Positions 27,474 to 34,496 of a DNA stretch of 57,358 nucleotides are shown here, piece by piece. Where the stretch lies: positions 1 to 57,358 of the forward strand of contig JAAZVY010000005.1 in NCBI GenBank assembly GCA_018623195.1, read 5' to 3'. Source of the stretch: Flavobacteriaceae bacterium. Its GTDB lineage: Bacteria; Bacteroidota; Bacteroidia; Flavobacteriales; Flavobacteriaceae. How positions within the stretch are numbered: the first letter of the stretch is position 1; each line of letters begins with the position of its first letter. The notes under the pieces are model-generated. The model ran no database searches. It was not told the origin of the DNA and was given only the letters and a program-made list of their open reading frames with translations. Made by a program: the position numbers and the translations under genes.

Positions 27474-27770
27474 TCAAAAACCTCTGATTTGCTTTTTCTT
27501 TTTGACCATACGTTCAAGGGCATGAACTCCTTGATCTGCAGACTGCTCAAAGGTTCTAGCAAACTTTCTTACTAGCAACTTGCCTTTAGGGACAACTAAC
27601 TTAATCTCTGTTAGCTTATTAGACTTCTGTTTCGTGTTTTCAACCTTTAAAAAAACCTCAGCCTCAAGAATACGACCATAAAATCGTTCGAGCTTCTCAA
27701 GTCTTTTGTCTATGAAGGTTTTGAGCTTTGCATCAGCTTTAAAGTTGACGGCATGAAATTGTACAACCAT
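27474..27770 (-). CDS. hpf: Ribosome hibernation-promoting factor / RaiA family
   Basis: 98-residue short-type HPF/YfiA protein that binds the 30S decoding region in stationary phase. The sequence has the family's FKADAKLKTFIDKRLEKLERF helix, EVFLKVENTKQKSNKLTEIKL strands and a lysine-rich tail (VKKKKQIRGF). No long C-terminal dimerisation domain. Probably co-transcribed with xerC, which ends 33 bp upstream. Its terminator (27389-27418) precedes the tRNA cluster. Confidence 0.9.
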   Translation of the reverse strand: MVVQFHAVNFKADAKLKTFIDKRLEKLERFYGRILEAEVFLKVENTKQKSNKLTEIKLVVPKGKLLVRKFARTFEQSADQGVHALERMVKKKKQIRGF

Positions 27771-27803
27771 AAGTTTGACTTTTTGGGGCGAACCCTGTTT
27801 TAC

Positions 27804-28718
27804 TTATGAAGAAGATTGATTACCGCGCGGATGCGAAGACTGATAAATCATTTTTAGCTCCTCAATACTGCTATGGGTGTAAACCTGGGTGGCAGCCAAA
27901 CTACTATGGCCTAACAACTCCTTAACGGTATTCAGGTCAGCTCCGCGATTTAACAAATGCGTCGCAAACGTGTGTCGAATCATATGCGGACTCTTCTTCT
28001 GCTTAACCGACACACTTTTAAGATAGTCATTTATCTTACGGTATACAAATTTTGGATACAGTTCTTGTCCTCTATCCGTGACGAGCAAAGAAGAAAAAGT
28101 AGAGGTCTTAAACTTTGCTCTTCTCTTCTCGACATAGTCTTTTATTAAACCAACAGTAGAAGGCATTAATGGAAGTAATCGCTCCTTTCCTCCTTTACCA
28201 TAAATTTTGACTGTGCGTGCACTAGTATCCAAATCTCGATCTCTGATACCAATAAGTTCACTCCGACGAACTCCAAGAGTGTAAAGCAATTCCACAATTA
28301 ATAGATCTCTCAACTTTTCGAAAGAATCCGAATCACCAGAATGATTAAAATGATTAAATAAATTTTGAATCTCATCCTCAGAAAAGGGAACCGAAACCTT
28401 TTTAGGCTGCTTTAGAGCCTTATGGTTGCCTAACGGATGACTGTCAATGACAGATTTACTTAAGAAATAAGAATAGAATCGACGAAGCGCACTTACCTTT
28501 CTGTTGATCGTTCGAGGATTGAGATCTAGACTGCTTAAATAGACGATAAAATTTCGCAGCAAGGAATAGTCGAGCTCGGTGAGTCTTGAAAACTGATCTA
28601 CCGTCAGCTCAAAATACTCGAAGGCTTGAGTAAGGTCAGAATAGTACGAAGAATACGTATGCTGAGAATATTTCTTCTCATGTTTTAGAAAATTCACAAA
28701 GTCGTCGATTTCGTACAT
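27804..28718 (-). CDS. xerC: Tyrosine recombinase XerC-like
   Basis: 304-residue site-specific recombinase of the chromosome-dimer-resolution type. The N-terminal SAM-like domain begins MYEIDDFVNFLKHEKKYSQ; catalytic motifs are visible: Arg in YTLGVRRSEL, Lys in GKGGKERLLPL, the HMIRHTFATHLL box, the GHSSLAATQVYTH box with His and nucleophile Tyr. The start at 28718 is chosen because the longer frame begins inside the rpsU terminator. Its position between rpsU and hpf is typical of Bacteroidota and points to housekeeping XerC/D, not an integrase of a mobile element. Confidence 0.93.
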   Translation of the reverse strand: MYEIDDFVNFLKHEKKYSQHTYSSYYSDLTQAFEYFELTVDQFSRLTELDYSLLRNFIVYLSSLDLNPRTINRKVSALRRFYSYFLSKSVIDSHPLGNHKALKQPKKVSVPFSEDEIQNLFNHFNHSGDSDSFEKLRDLLIVELLYTLGVRRSELIGIRDRDLDTSARTVKIYGKGGKERLLPLMPSTVGLIKDYVEKRRAKFKTSTFSSLLVTDRGQELYPKFVYRKINDYLKSVSVKQKKSPHMIRHTFATHLLNRGADLNTVKELLGHSSLAATQVYTHSSIEELKMIYQSSHPRGNQSSS

Positions 28719-28730
28719 AAACCTGAAAAT

Positions 28731-28756
28731 AAAAAAAGCCTGCAAATGCAGGCTTT
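28731..28756 (-). terminator. rpsU terminator
   Basis: Leftward RNA pairs AAAGCCUGC with GCAGGCUUU around an AUUU loop and runs into UUUUUUUAUUUU. It overlaps the 5' leader of xerC. Confidence 0.88.
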
Positions 28757-28777
28757 ATTATTCTAAAATTCTTTGGA

Positions 28778-28972
28778 CTATAGCGCTTCTTGATCGCGTA
28801 ATCCTTGAATGTATTGAGCTTTTTGTAACTGCTCGCGCTTACGTACCGACTTCTTAACGAATTGCTGACGGCTTCTTAGCTGACGCATGGTACCTGTTTT
28901 GTCGAATTTACGCTTAAAACGCTTTAGCGCTCTATCGATGTTTTCACCTTCTTTTACTGGAATAATTAGCAT
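28778..28972 (-). CDS. rpsU: 30S ribosomal protein S21
   Basis: 64-residue basic protein (MLIIPVKEGENIDRALKRF, then RSRQQFVKKSVRKREQLQ). In Flavobacteriia bS21 takes part in hiding the 3' end of 16S rRNA, which explains their general lack of Shine-Dalgarno use. This gene itself carries a full-length Shine-Dalgarno sequence 8 nt before the ATG, fixing the start at 28972. An upstream TTG frame only translates that ribosome-binding site. Confidence 0.95.
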   Translation of the reverse strand: MLIIPVKEGENIDRALKRFKRKFDKTGTMRQLRSRQQFVKKSVRKREQLQKAQYIQGLRDQEAL

Positions 28973-28980
28973 AATACTTG

Positions 28981-28990
28981 CACCTCCTTT
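28981..28990 (-). promoter_or_regulatory. Full-length Shine-Dalgarno sequence of rpsU
   Basis: Minus strand AAAGGAGGTG is exactly complementary to a 16S 3' end of CACCUCCUUU, with 8 nt to the ATG. Among the starts read here no other gene has such a match. It is likely the control point for autogenous regulation by bS21. Confidence 0.85.
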
Positions 28991-29002
28991 CAATTACGGC
29001 TG

Positions 29003-29010
29003 CAAATATA
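29003..29010 (-). promoter_or_regulatory. -7 promoter box of rpsU
   Basis: TATATTTG followed by CAG on the minus strand; expected start near 28999, a leader of about 27 nt that contains the Shine-Dalgarno sequence. No exact -33 box. Confidence 0.55.
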
Positions 29011-29029
29011 CGATTAAAGTCGAATGCCG

Positions 29030-30175
29030 CTAATCTTTAAGTATATTTTTTGCAATTACAACTTTCTGTATTTCAGTCGTTCCCTCTCCGATAGTACAAA
29101 GCTTTGCATCTCGATAGAATTTTTCAACGGGGTAATCTTTTGTGTATCCATACCCACCATGAATTTGTATCGCTTCATTGGCAACACGAACACAAAGTTC
29201 TGAGGCATACATCTTACTCATGGCTGAATGCAATGTCATTTTTCGTCCCTCATTCTTTAGATAGGCTGCTTTGTGTAATAGCAACTCTGCCGCTTCAATT
29301 TCAGTAGCCATGTCGGCCAGCTTAAATGAAATTCCTTGAAAACTCGATATCGGTTTACCAAATTGCTCGCGTTCTTTAGAATACTTCAAAGCGGCCTCAT
29401 AGGCTCCTTTAGCAATACCTAAGGACAAGGCTCCAATAGAGATCCGACCCCCATCAAGAATCTTCATCGATTGTATAAAACCCTCTCCTAGTTCACCAAG
29501 ACGCTGATCATCACTAATTCTACAATTATCGAAGATGATTTCTGCCGTCTCACTTGCTCGCATTCCTAACTTATCCTCTTTCTTACCACTGGTAAATCCA
29601 GGCATTCCTTTTTCTAAAATAAAAGCAGTCATTCCGTGATAATCTCCTTTTTCACCAGTACGAGCAATAACCACAGCTATATCACCGCTTTTACCGTGAG
29701 TTATAAAATTCTTAGACCCGTTAAGCACCCAATGATCACCATCTTTGACGGCGGTTGTATTCATACCTCCTGCGTCAGATCCGGTATTGTGTTCTGTCAA
29801 TCCCCAAGCGCCAATATGTTCACCTGAGGCTAACTTGGGCAAATAGCGCTTTTTCTGATCCTCACTTCCGAAAGAAAGAATGTGATTGGTGCATAGTGAA
29901 TTATGTGCAGCGATAGATAAGCCAATAGAAGGGTCTACTTTAGAAATTTCTTCGATTATTGCTATATACTCGTGATATCCTAACTCTGATCCACCGTAGG
30001 CTTCAGGCACCAAAATACCCATAAACCCCATATTTCCTACCTCGCGTAGCACCTCAACCGGAAAGTACTGGGTTTCATCCCACTCTCTTACTTTATCGGT
30101 TAAGAACTGTTCTGCAAAATTACGAGCAGCGTCTGCAACCATTTGTTGTTCTTCTGTACGATCAAAATTCATCAT
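29030..30175 (-). CDS. Acyl-CoA dehydrogenase
   Basis: 381-residue FAD flavoenzyme oxidising acyl-CoA to enoyl-CoA with electron-transfer flavoprotein as acceptor. Family segments: WGLTEHNTGSDAGGM (FAD/substrate loop), KLGMRASETAEI, ILDGGRISIGALSLGIAKGA, IHGGYGYTKDYPVEKFYRDA, and the catalytic-base motif GEGTTEIQ. Resembles short/medium-chain or branched-chain enzymes; the chain length preference cannot be assigned. Two consecutive ATG codons begin it. A -7 box lies in the end of the comEA-like gene (30215-30222). Confidence 0.94.
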   Translation of the reverse strand: MMNFDRTEEQQMVADAARNFAEQFLTDKVREWDETQYFPVEVLREVGNMGFMGILVPEAYGGSELGYHEYIAIIEEISKVDPSIGLSIAAHNSLCTNHILSFGSEDQKKRYLPKLASGEHIGAWGLTEHNTGSDAGGMNTTAVKDGDHWVLNGSKNFITHGKSGDIAVVIARTGEKGDYHGMTAFILEKGMPGFTSGKKEDKLGMRASETAEIIFDNCRISDDQRLGELGEGFIQSMKILDGGRISIGALSLGIAKGAYEAALKYSKEREQFGKPISSFQGISFKLADMATEIEAAELLLHKAAYLKNEGRKMTLHSAMSKMYASELCVRVANEAIQIHGGYGYTKDYPVEKFYRDAKLCTIGEGTTEIQKVVIAKNILKD

Positions 30176-30205
30176 GAGCGAATACCTATAAAAATGGACG
30201 TTGTA

Positions 30206-30850
30206 TTAATAAGTCAAATATACGAGAAGCTTTTTATTTTTGTTTAACGTTTTTAATAAAAGGTTAGTCACAAATTCTTTACTCCCCAAACCCTCTGGTC
30301 GATTTCTCAAACTGATTAACCACTCGATCTCTGATTGGCTAAGATAGGGCAATGTACCGAGTTCTTCCTTAGAGGCCAATCTTATATTCATAGGAATTAT
30401 AGTGTCTGACTTTATTTCAAAAGCCTCTTTAATTCGATCTACAACGACAGAATCTAAACCATACACCCGGTATACTTGATTGATATCAGAGTACCCATTT
30501 AAAGATTGACCGTACTTTATGATCCGCTCAGATAAAACCGGGCCAATGCCTCGAATCATTTTCAGATCTGTTGCTGTTGCCCTATTAAGGTCTTTCTTGT
30601 AAATTGGATTGTTTGAGGTAGTTATTTTATCAGTTCCGGTAGCGATTTGAATGTCTTCTGTCTGAGTGGTGTCTATCACCTTTTTACCCTCAGAACTGAC
30701 CTCAAATCGATCCGGGTTGAAAATAACTTGGTCATATCCCTCTGTGAGGAGGGAATGGAGAGACTTGATTACGCATAAAACAAGCAGTAAAAAAAGAACC
30801 CCTTTTCGTTCTTCATTAGAGATACGAAAAGGGGTTCGTTTCGGATTCAA
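30206..30850 (-). CDS. ComEA-like helix-hairpin-helix protein
   Basis: 214 residues with an N-terminal membrane anchor (KGVLFLLLVLCVIKSLHSLL, residues about 16-35) and helix-hairpin-helix DNA-binding repeats (MIRGIGPVLSERIIKYGQSL, about 98-117, and a following YGLDSVVVDRIKEAF). Such proteins bind DNA at the periplasmic face in transformation, although in Bacteroidota the role is untested. The first codons (about 5-18) coincide with a perfect 14-bp inverted repeat that acts as terminator of the upstream AlsT gene, so the coding sequence and terminator overlap. Confidence 0.85.
   Translation of the reverse strand: MNPKRTPFRISNEERKGVLFLLLVLCVIKSLHSLLTEGYDQVIFNPDRFEVSSEGKKVIDTTQTEDIQIATGTDKITTSNNPIYKKDLNRATATDLKMIRGIGPVLSERIIKYGQSLNGYSDINQVYRVYGLDSVVVDRIKEAFEIKSDTIIPMNIRLASKEELGTLPYLSQSEIEWLISLRNRPEGLGSKEFVTNLLLKTLNKNKKLLVYLTY
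30215..30222 (-). promoter_or_regulatory. -7 promoter box of the acyl-CoA dehydrogenase gene
   Basis: TATATTTG on the minus strand, inside the last codons of the comEA-like gene; no clear -33 box. Confidence 0.45.
30790..30837 (-). terminator. AlsT terminator embedded in the comEA-like coding sequence
   Basis: A perfect 14-bp inverted repeat, GAACCCCTTTTCGT (30796-30809) and ACGAAAAGGGGTTC (30824-30837), with a 14-nt loop, followed on the leftward RNA by seven U. It falls 18 bp after the AlsT stop, inside codons of the next gene. Confidence 0.85.
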
Positions 30851-30855
30851 TGAGT

Positions 30856-32454
30856 TTAACTCTTAATCGCCTTTAGATAGCGTTTCAACTGCTGTTTCAC
30901 CTCAGGGAACAAGAAGTATAATCCTACCATATTGGGGAACACCATTGCAAAGATCATTGCATCTGAGAAGGCCCAAATCGAATCCATACTTGCAGCAGCC
31001 CCAATAATGATAAATACAAGGAATAAGAATTTATACGTTAAATCCATTACCTGACCTCTTCCGAATAAGAACTTCCATGACTGAAGACCGTAGTAGGACC
31101 ACGAAATCATCGTAGAAACCGCAAATAAAACCACTGCGATAGTAAGGAAGACATTAGAGTAAGGAATATAATTAGCGAATGCTTTAGAGGTAATTCCTGC
31201 ACCTTCATAAGGCATACCATCAATTAAAACAACACCCGTACCATCACCTCCGTAATCAAAAACACCACCCATATTGTAAATAACAATAACTAGTGCTGTC
31301 ATTGTACATATTAGAACCGTATCAATAAATGGCTCTAATAAGGCCACTAAACCTTCAGACGCCGAATAGTTGGTCTTAACCGCAGAGTGAGCAATCGAAG
31401 CTGAACCCGCACCTGCTTCATTTGAGAAGGCCGCACGTCTAAATCCAATCAAAAGAACACCGATAACCCCTCCAACTCCAATAGCCTTCGGTTTAAAAGC
31501 CTCAGTTATAATTTGAGAAATTGCATCATCTACAAGGGCAAAGTTTGAGCCGATAATATAAAGACAAGCCAGAATATACATTACAGCCATTAAGGGTACT
31601 ACCTTTTCAGTTACCGAAGCAATTCGTTTAATACCACCTATAATAATTACACCAACCACGGCCGCAATCACAAGACCAATAATAGTACCCGCCATAGTGC
31701 TGTCTAGTCCAAATAATTCTTTAATGACAATGGTAGCCTGGTTCGATTGAGCAGCATTGCCTCCACCAAAAGATCCACCAATACAAAATACAGCAAATAA
31801 GGCCGCGACCACTTTACCAAGTTTAGCGAAACCTTTATTCGACAAACCTTTCTTTAAAAAATACATAGGCCCACCGTAAACTGTTCCGTTTTCATCAACA
31901 TCACGATATTGAACACCCAAGGTGCATTCCACAAACTTAGTAGACATACCTAACAGACCGCAAATGATCATCCAAAAGGTGGCTCCAGGACCTCCGAGAG
32001 CAATAGCTAAAGCTACCCCAGCAATATTACCATTACCTACCGTTCCTGATACCGCTGTTGCTAATGCTTGAAAGTGACTAACCTCTCCTTCTTGACTTTC
32101 ATCTCTAATCGTACCCGTAACATCACCATCGACAATATTTACTTCAGATTTTTCGGCTCCGTGACCCTCCGTTTCTAAATCGTCGTATTTTCCACGAACC
32201 ACGTTAATAGCTGTACCGAAGTATCTGATATTAGGGAAACCGAAATAAAGGGTGAAAAATAGCGCACTTCCTACAAGAAGAATGAGTACGAATGGAGTAC
32301 CTAACACCTCAAAAAAGACTACGCTAGTAACAAAGTCAGAGAAAGGCTTAAAGGCTTCGTCAATACGACGATCTAAACCTTTTTCCTGAGCGCTTAACGC
32401 ACTACTACTCAACACAAAAAACATAAAAGCTAGCAGTCGAAGAGAACGAACCAT
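30856..32454 (-). CDS. alsT: Alanine/sodium (AGCS-family) symporter
   Basis: 532-residue inner-membrane Na+:alanine/glycine-type symporter. The N-terminus is signal-like (MVRSLRLLAFMFFVLSSSALSA), an extension common in Bacteroidota homologs. Family signatures include HFQALATAVSGTVGNGNIAG, the ALGGPGATFWMI and YGGPMYFL stretches and FSNEAGAGSASIAHSA. An in-frame GTG 27 nt upstream is less likely as start. An acidic, variable linker (about 95-125) sits between the first helices. The substrate could be Ala, Gly or another small amino acid. Confidence 0.93.
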   Translation of the reverse strand: MVRSLRLLAFMFFVLSSSALSAQEKGLDRRIDEAFKPFSDFVTSVVFFEVLGTPFVLILLVGSALFFTLYFGFPNIRYFGTAINVVRGKYDDLETEGHGAEKSEVNIVDGDVTGTIRDESQEGEVSHFQALATAVSGTVGNGNIAGVALAIALGGPGATFWMIICGLLGMSTKFVECTLGVQYRDVDENGTVYGGPMYFLKKGLSNKGFAKLGKVVAALFAVFCIGGSFGGGNAAQSNQATIVIKELFGLDSTMAGTIIGLVIAAVVGVIIIGGIKRIASVTEKVVPLMAVMYILACLYIIGSNFALVDDAISQIITEAFKPKAIGVGGVIGVLLIGFRRAAFSNEAGAGSASIAHSAVKTNYSASEGLVALLEPFIDTVLICTMTALVIVIYNMGGVFDYGGDGTGVVLIDGMPYEGAGITSKAFANYIPYSNVFLTIAVVLFAVSTMISWSYYGLQSWKFLFGRGQVMDLTYKFLFLVFIIIGAAASMDSIWAFSDAMIFAMVFPNMVGLYFLFPEVKQQLKRYLKAIKS

Positions 32455-32578
32455 AAAATTTCTTTGGATTTTTATATTCACAAAGCGCTCAAGTTGCTAA
32501 AAAATTTACGATTAAGCAACGAATACTTTAAAAAACAAAGAAAGAAAATAGCACTGCAATCTGTATTCAGATCCTCAT

Positions 32579-32797
32579 TTAAAGATCGAAAACCGAACTG
32601 CGCTTAGTATAAATAAGGTCCTTTATTCTCAACCAAAAGGCTACAAAAAGATATAAGGCAAAGCCAAATCCTAAGGTGATAAAGGTGAGATATATGAAGG
32701 TTAAACGAATCACTCTAGGTCGAATCCCCCAAGAATCTCCGATTCGTTGACAAACTTTAAATCCCCACAATTGCAAGGTGTAGATAAACTGTGTCAA
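32579..32797 (-). CDS. PspC-domain small membrane protein
   Basis: 72 residues with the PspC pattern: a segment around the RIGDSWGIRPRVIRLTFIYL core and one long hydrophobic helix (about 32-53). PspC proteins take part in phage-shock/envelope-stress responses; in this phylum short stand-alone copies are common and uncharacterised. It lies 8 bp downstream of the rhodanese gene, so the two are probably co-transcribed. Confidence 0.82.
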   Translation of the reverse strand: MTQFIYTLQLWGFKVCQRIGDSWGIRPRVIRLTFIYLTFITLGFGFALYLFVAFWLRIKDLIYTKRSSVFDL

Positions 32798-32805
32798 AGG
32801 CTTAA

Positions 32806-33111
32806 TTATACAAGTTCACCTTCCCACTCCATCATTCCGCCTACTAAGTTGTAAGCGTTTTCGATTCCTTGAGATCTGAGAATAGCACAGGCTTGACCTG
32901 AACGGTTTCCCGAGCGACAGTAAACAAAGTAAGAAGCATTTTTATCAAAGCTAGCCACTGCATCCATGAATCCTTGCGGATTGAAAATATCGTGATTGAT
33001 GGCTCCCTCAACCTTACCTGAAGCTACTTCATCGGCAGTTCTAACATCTAGGATAACTGCATTATCCGTTGATTCAAGCTTTTCGATCCACTCTTGTTGT
33101 GATAAATTCAT
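32806..33111 (-). CDS. Rhodanese-like single-domain sulfurtransferase
   Basis: 101 residues: one rhodanese domain with active-site loop CRSGNRS (Cys65) and the LDVRTADEVASGKVEGAINH start. The protein has no signal peptide, so it is cytosolic; the sulfur donor and acceptor are unknown. It lies 11 bp after the TlpA-like thioredoxin gene and just before PspC, giving a small redox/stress-type cluster. Confidence 0.92.
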   Translation of the reverse strand: MNLSQQEWIEKLESTDNAVILDVRTADEVASGKVEGAINHDIFNPQGFMDAVASFDKNASYFVYCRSGNRSGQACAILRSQGIENAYNLVGGMMEWEGELV

Positions 33112-33122
33112 GCTGCGTAATT

Positions 33123-33641
33123 TTATTTTTTTTCAAAGATAGAAGTATTCGATAATGTCTTTTGTAACTCAAGTTGCGCAATTCCCAAATCGCGATAATT
33201 CAAAGGCGCGTCAAAAAACAAGCGCTTATCTCCCTCAATCATCAAAGTGACAGGAATTGACATCAACTTCCACTTTTCACTCACCCTAAATCGCCAGTTT
33301 AAATCAGCTTCGGGTTCGATTAAAAATACTTGACTTTCGATACCCAACTCTTCAATAACTTGAGGAACCTTGCTATCCCAGACTGACTTTCGATCTAGAC
33401 TTACAAAGATCAATTTAACCTCAGGCTGATCCTTGGCAAATCTTTCAAAATCTGGCATTTCTTTTAGGCAAGGGGTACACCAAGTGGCCCAGAAATTATA
33501 AATCGTCAATTGCTCTGTTTCCACTGATAGTAAAGAAATCAATTCATCTACGGACAATGAAACTGGTGAATCAGCCGTCTCTTTGGGAGAGCAAGAAACT
33601 AAAGAGAAGGTTATAAAAACAAATACTAAGAATAGACGCAT
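33123..33641 (-). CDS. TlpA-like thioredoxin-fold lipoprotein
   Basis: Start at 33641 gives 172 residues with lipoprotein signal ending SLVSC (Cys17) and the redox motif WATWCTPCLKEMP (CTPC, 55-58), then a thioredoxin fold with cis-Pro region SIPVTLM. It is an envelope disulfide reductase/oxidoreductase. Longer frames extend into the divergent nitroreductase leader and are rejected. A -7 box (33674-33681) lies back-to-back with that of the nitroreductase gene. Confidence 0.9.
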   Translation of the reverse strand: MRLFLVFVFITFSLVSCSPKETADSPVSLSVDELISLLSVETEQLTIYNFWATWCTPCLKEMPDFERFAKDQPEVKLIFVSLDRKSVWDSKVPQVIEELGIESQVFLIEPEADLNWRFRVSEKWKLMSIPVTLMIEGDKRLFFDAPLNYRDLGIAQLELQKTLSNTSIFEKK

Positions 33642-33664
33642 ATTTAGAACAGAATGCATTTCAA

Positions 33665-33672
33665 TAACTTTG
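33665..33672 (+). promoter_or_regulatory. -7 promoter box of the nitroreductase gene
   Basis: TAACTTTG matches TAnnTTTG; TTTA at 33643-33646 lies 18 nt upstream as a one-mismatch -33 element. The ATG is 15 nt downstream. Confidence 0.5.
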
Positions 33673-33673
33673 T

Positions 33674-33681
33674 CAAAAATA
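33674..33681 (-). promoter_or_regulatory. -7 promoter box of the TlpA-like gene
   Basis: Minus strand TATTTTTG matches TAnnTTTG, one base away from the oppositely oriented box of the nitroreductase gene, so the two polymerase sites overlap. Confidence 0.45.
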
Positions 33682-33687
33682 TGCAAA

Positions 33688-34326
33688 ATGAAAAGAGAAG
33701 AAATACTAAACAATCTAGGTTGGCGATATGCCACCAAAAGATTTGATCGGGAAGAGTCGATTGACGAAAAGGATTATCAAACAGTTAAAGAAGCCATTCG
33801 ACTGGCACCCACTTCCTACGGCTTACAGCCCTTTAAAGTTATAGAAATTGAAGACCGTGAAACGCGCACTCAGCTGCAAGCGGCTGGATACGGACAAAAA
33901 CAAATTGTAGACGCCTCTAGACTGATGGCTATTGCTAGCTTAAAACGTTTTGACAACGATCTTATTGATCGATACATTAATCTCAGTATGGAAACTAGAG
34001 GACTTACAGAAGATCAGGTTTCTGGATACCGTAACTTCATGAAAGGAGTTTTTAGCCAATGGTCTGAGGAGGCAAAAAAATCTTGGTCAGAGAAACAAGC
34101 TTATCTCGCTTTAGGCTTTGGAATGTTAGCCGCAGCTGAGTTGAAAATCGATACCTGTGCCCTTGAAGGGATTGATGTACAAGAGGTAAATAAAATTCTT
34201 CAACTAGAAGCCTCAGAGTATCATGTATCTGTATTATTGGCTTTAGGTAAAAGAGCTGAAGAAGATCAAAATCAACATTTAAAAAAGGTGCGTTTAGAAA
34301 CTTCCGTTTTATTTGAAACGATATAA
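33688..34326 (+). CDS. NAD(P)H-dependent nitroreductase family protein
   Basis: 212 residues of the NfsB-like FMN nitroreductase fold: WRYATKRFDREESI start, APTSYGLQPFKVIEI (FMN phosphate loop), and EKQAYLALGFGMLAAAELKIDTCALEGID. The start at 33688 is chosen because the promoter box ends at 33672; the longer frame lies in the divergent gene. Electron acceptor (quinone, nitroaromatic or other) unknown. It lies just ahead of the trp leader, but its transcript has no visible link with it. Confidence 0.9.
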   Translation: MKREEILNNLGWRYATKRFDREESIDEKDYQTVKEAIRLAPTSYGLQPFKVIEIEDRETRTQLQAAGYGQKQIVDASRLMAIASLKRFDNDLIDRYINLSMETRGLTEDQVSGYRNFMKGVFSQWSEEAKKSWSEKQAYLALGFGMLAAAELKIDTCALEGIDVQEVNKILQLEASEYHVSVLLALGKRAEEDQNQHLKKVRLETSVLFETI

Positions 34327-34362
34327 ATTCTAAATGTGCTTTTAATTAAATGTCAAGCATTG

Positions 34363-34370
34363 TATATTTG
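34363..34370 (+). promoter_or_regulatory. -7 promoter box of the trp operon
   Basis: TATATTTG matches TAnnTTTG; TTTT at 34340-34343 is a one-mismatch -33 element at 19 nt. The leader-peptide ATG begins only 5 nt after the box. Confidence 0.6.
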
Positions 34371-34375
34371 GAGCA

Positions 34376-34420
34376 ATGATTCAAACAAGAACAAATAACA
34401 ACTGGTGGAGATCGTCGTAG
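34376..34420 (+). CDS. trpL: trp operon leader peptide, 14 aa with tandem Trp codons
   Basis: ATG followed by 13 codons and TAG encodes MIQTRTNNNWWRSS. Two adjacent Trp codons (34403-34408) sit just before an RNA region able to pair with downstream antiterminator sequence. It is the sensor of a ribosome-mediated attenuator: stalling at these codons when charged tRNA-Trp is scarce would uncover region 2. The start lies 5 nt after the promoter box, so the mRNA may be leaderless. Too short for similarity-based recognition; the call rests on codons, spacing and hairpins. Confidence 0.9.
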   Translation: MIQTRTNNNWWRSS

Positions 34421-34490
34421 TAATGCGATGATTATCGGCTATAGATATATGTAAAGGCCTGTCATCGCGACAGGCCTTTACTATTTTTTA
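34409..34490 (+). promoter_or_regulatory. trp attenuator with alternative hairpins
   Basis: Region 1 (34410-34418) pairs with region 2 (34425-34433), with three G-U pairs; region 2 (34424-34432) can instead pair with region 3 (34461-34469), about nine pairs with two wobbles; region 3 with region 4 forms the terminator AAAGGCCUGUC (34453-34463), loop AUCGC, GACAGGCCUUU (34469-34479), followed by ACUAUUUUUU. The pairings are mutually exclusive, as in classical trp attenuation. Confidence 0.9.
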
Positions 34491-34496
34491 ATAATT

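Noticed and set aside
27804-28718. Tyrosine recombinase as a mark of an integrated element
   Set aside because: It sits between rpsU and hpf in a housekeeping context, with no attachment repeats or cargo genes; it fits chromosomal XerC.
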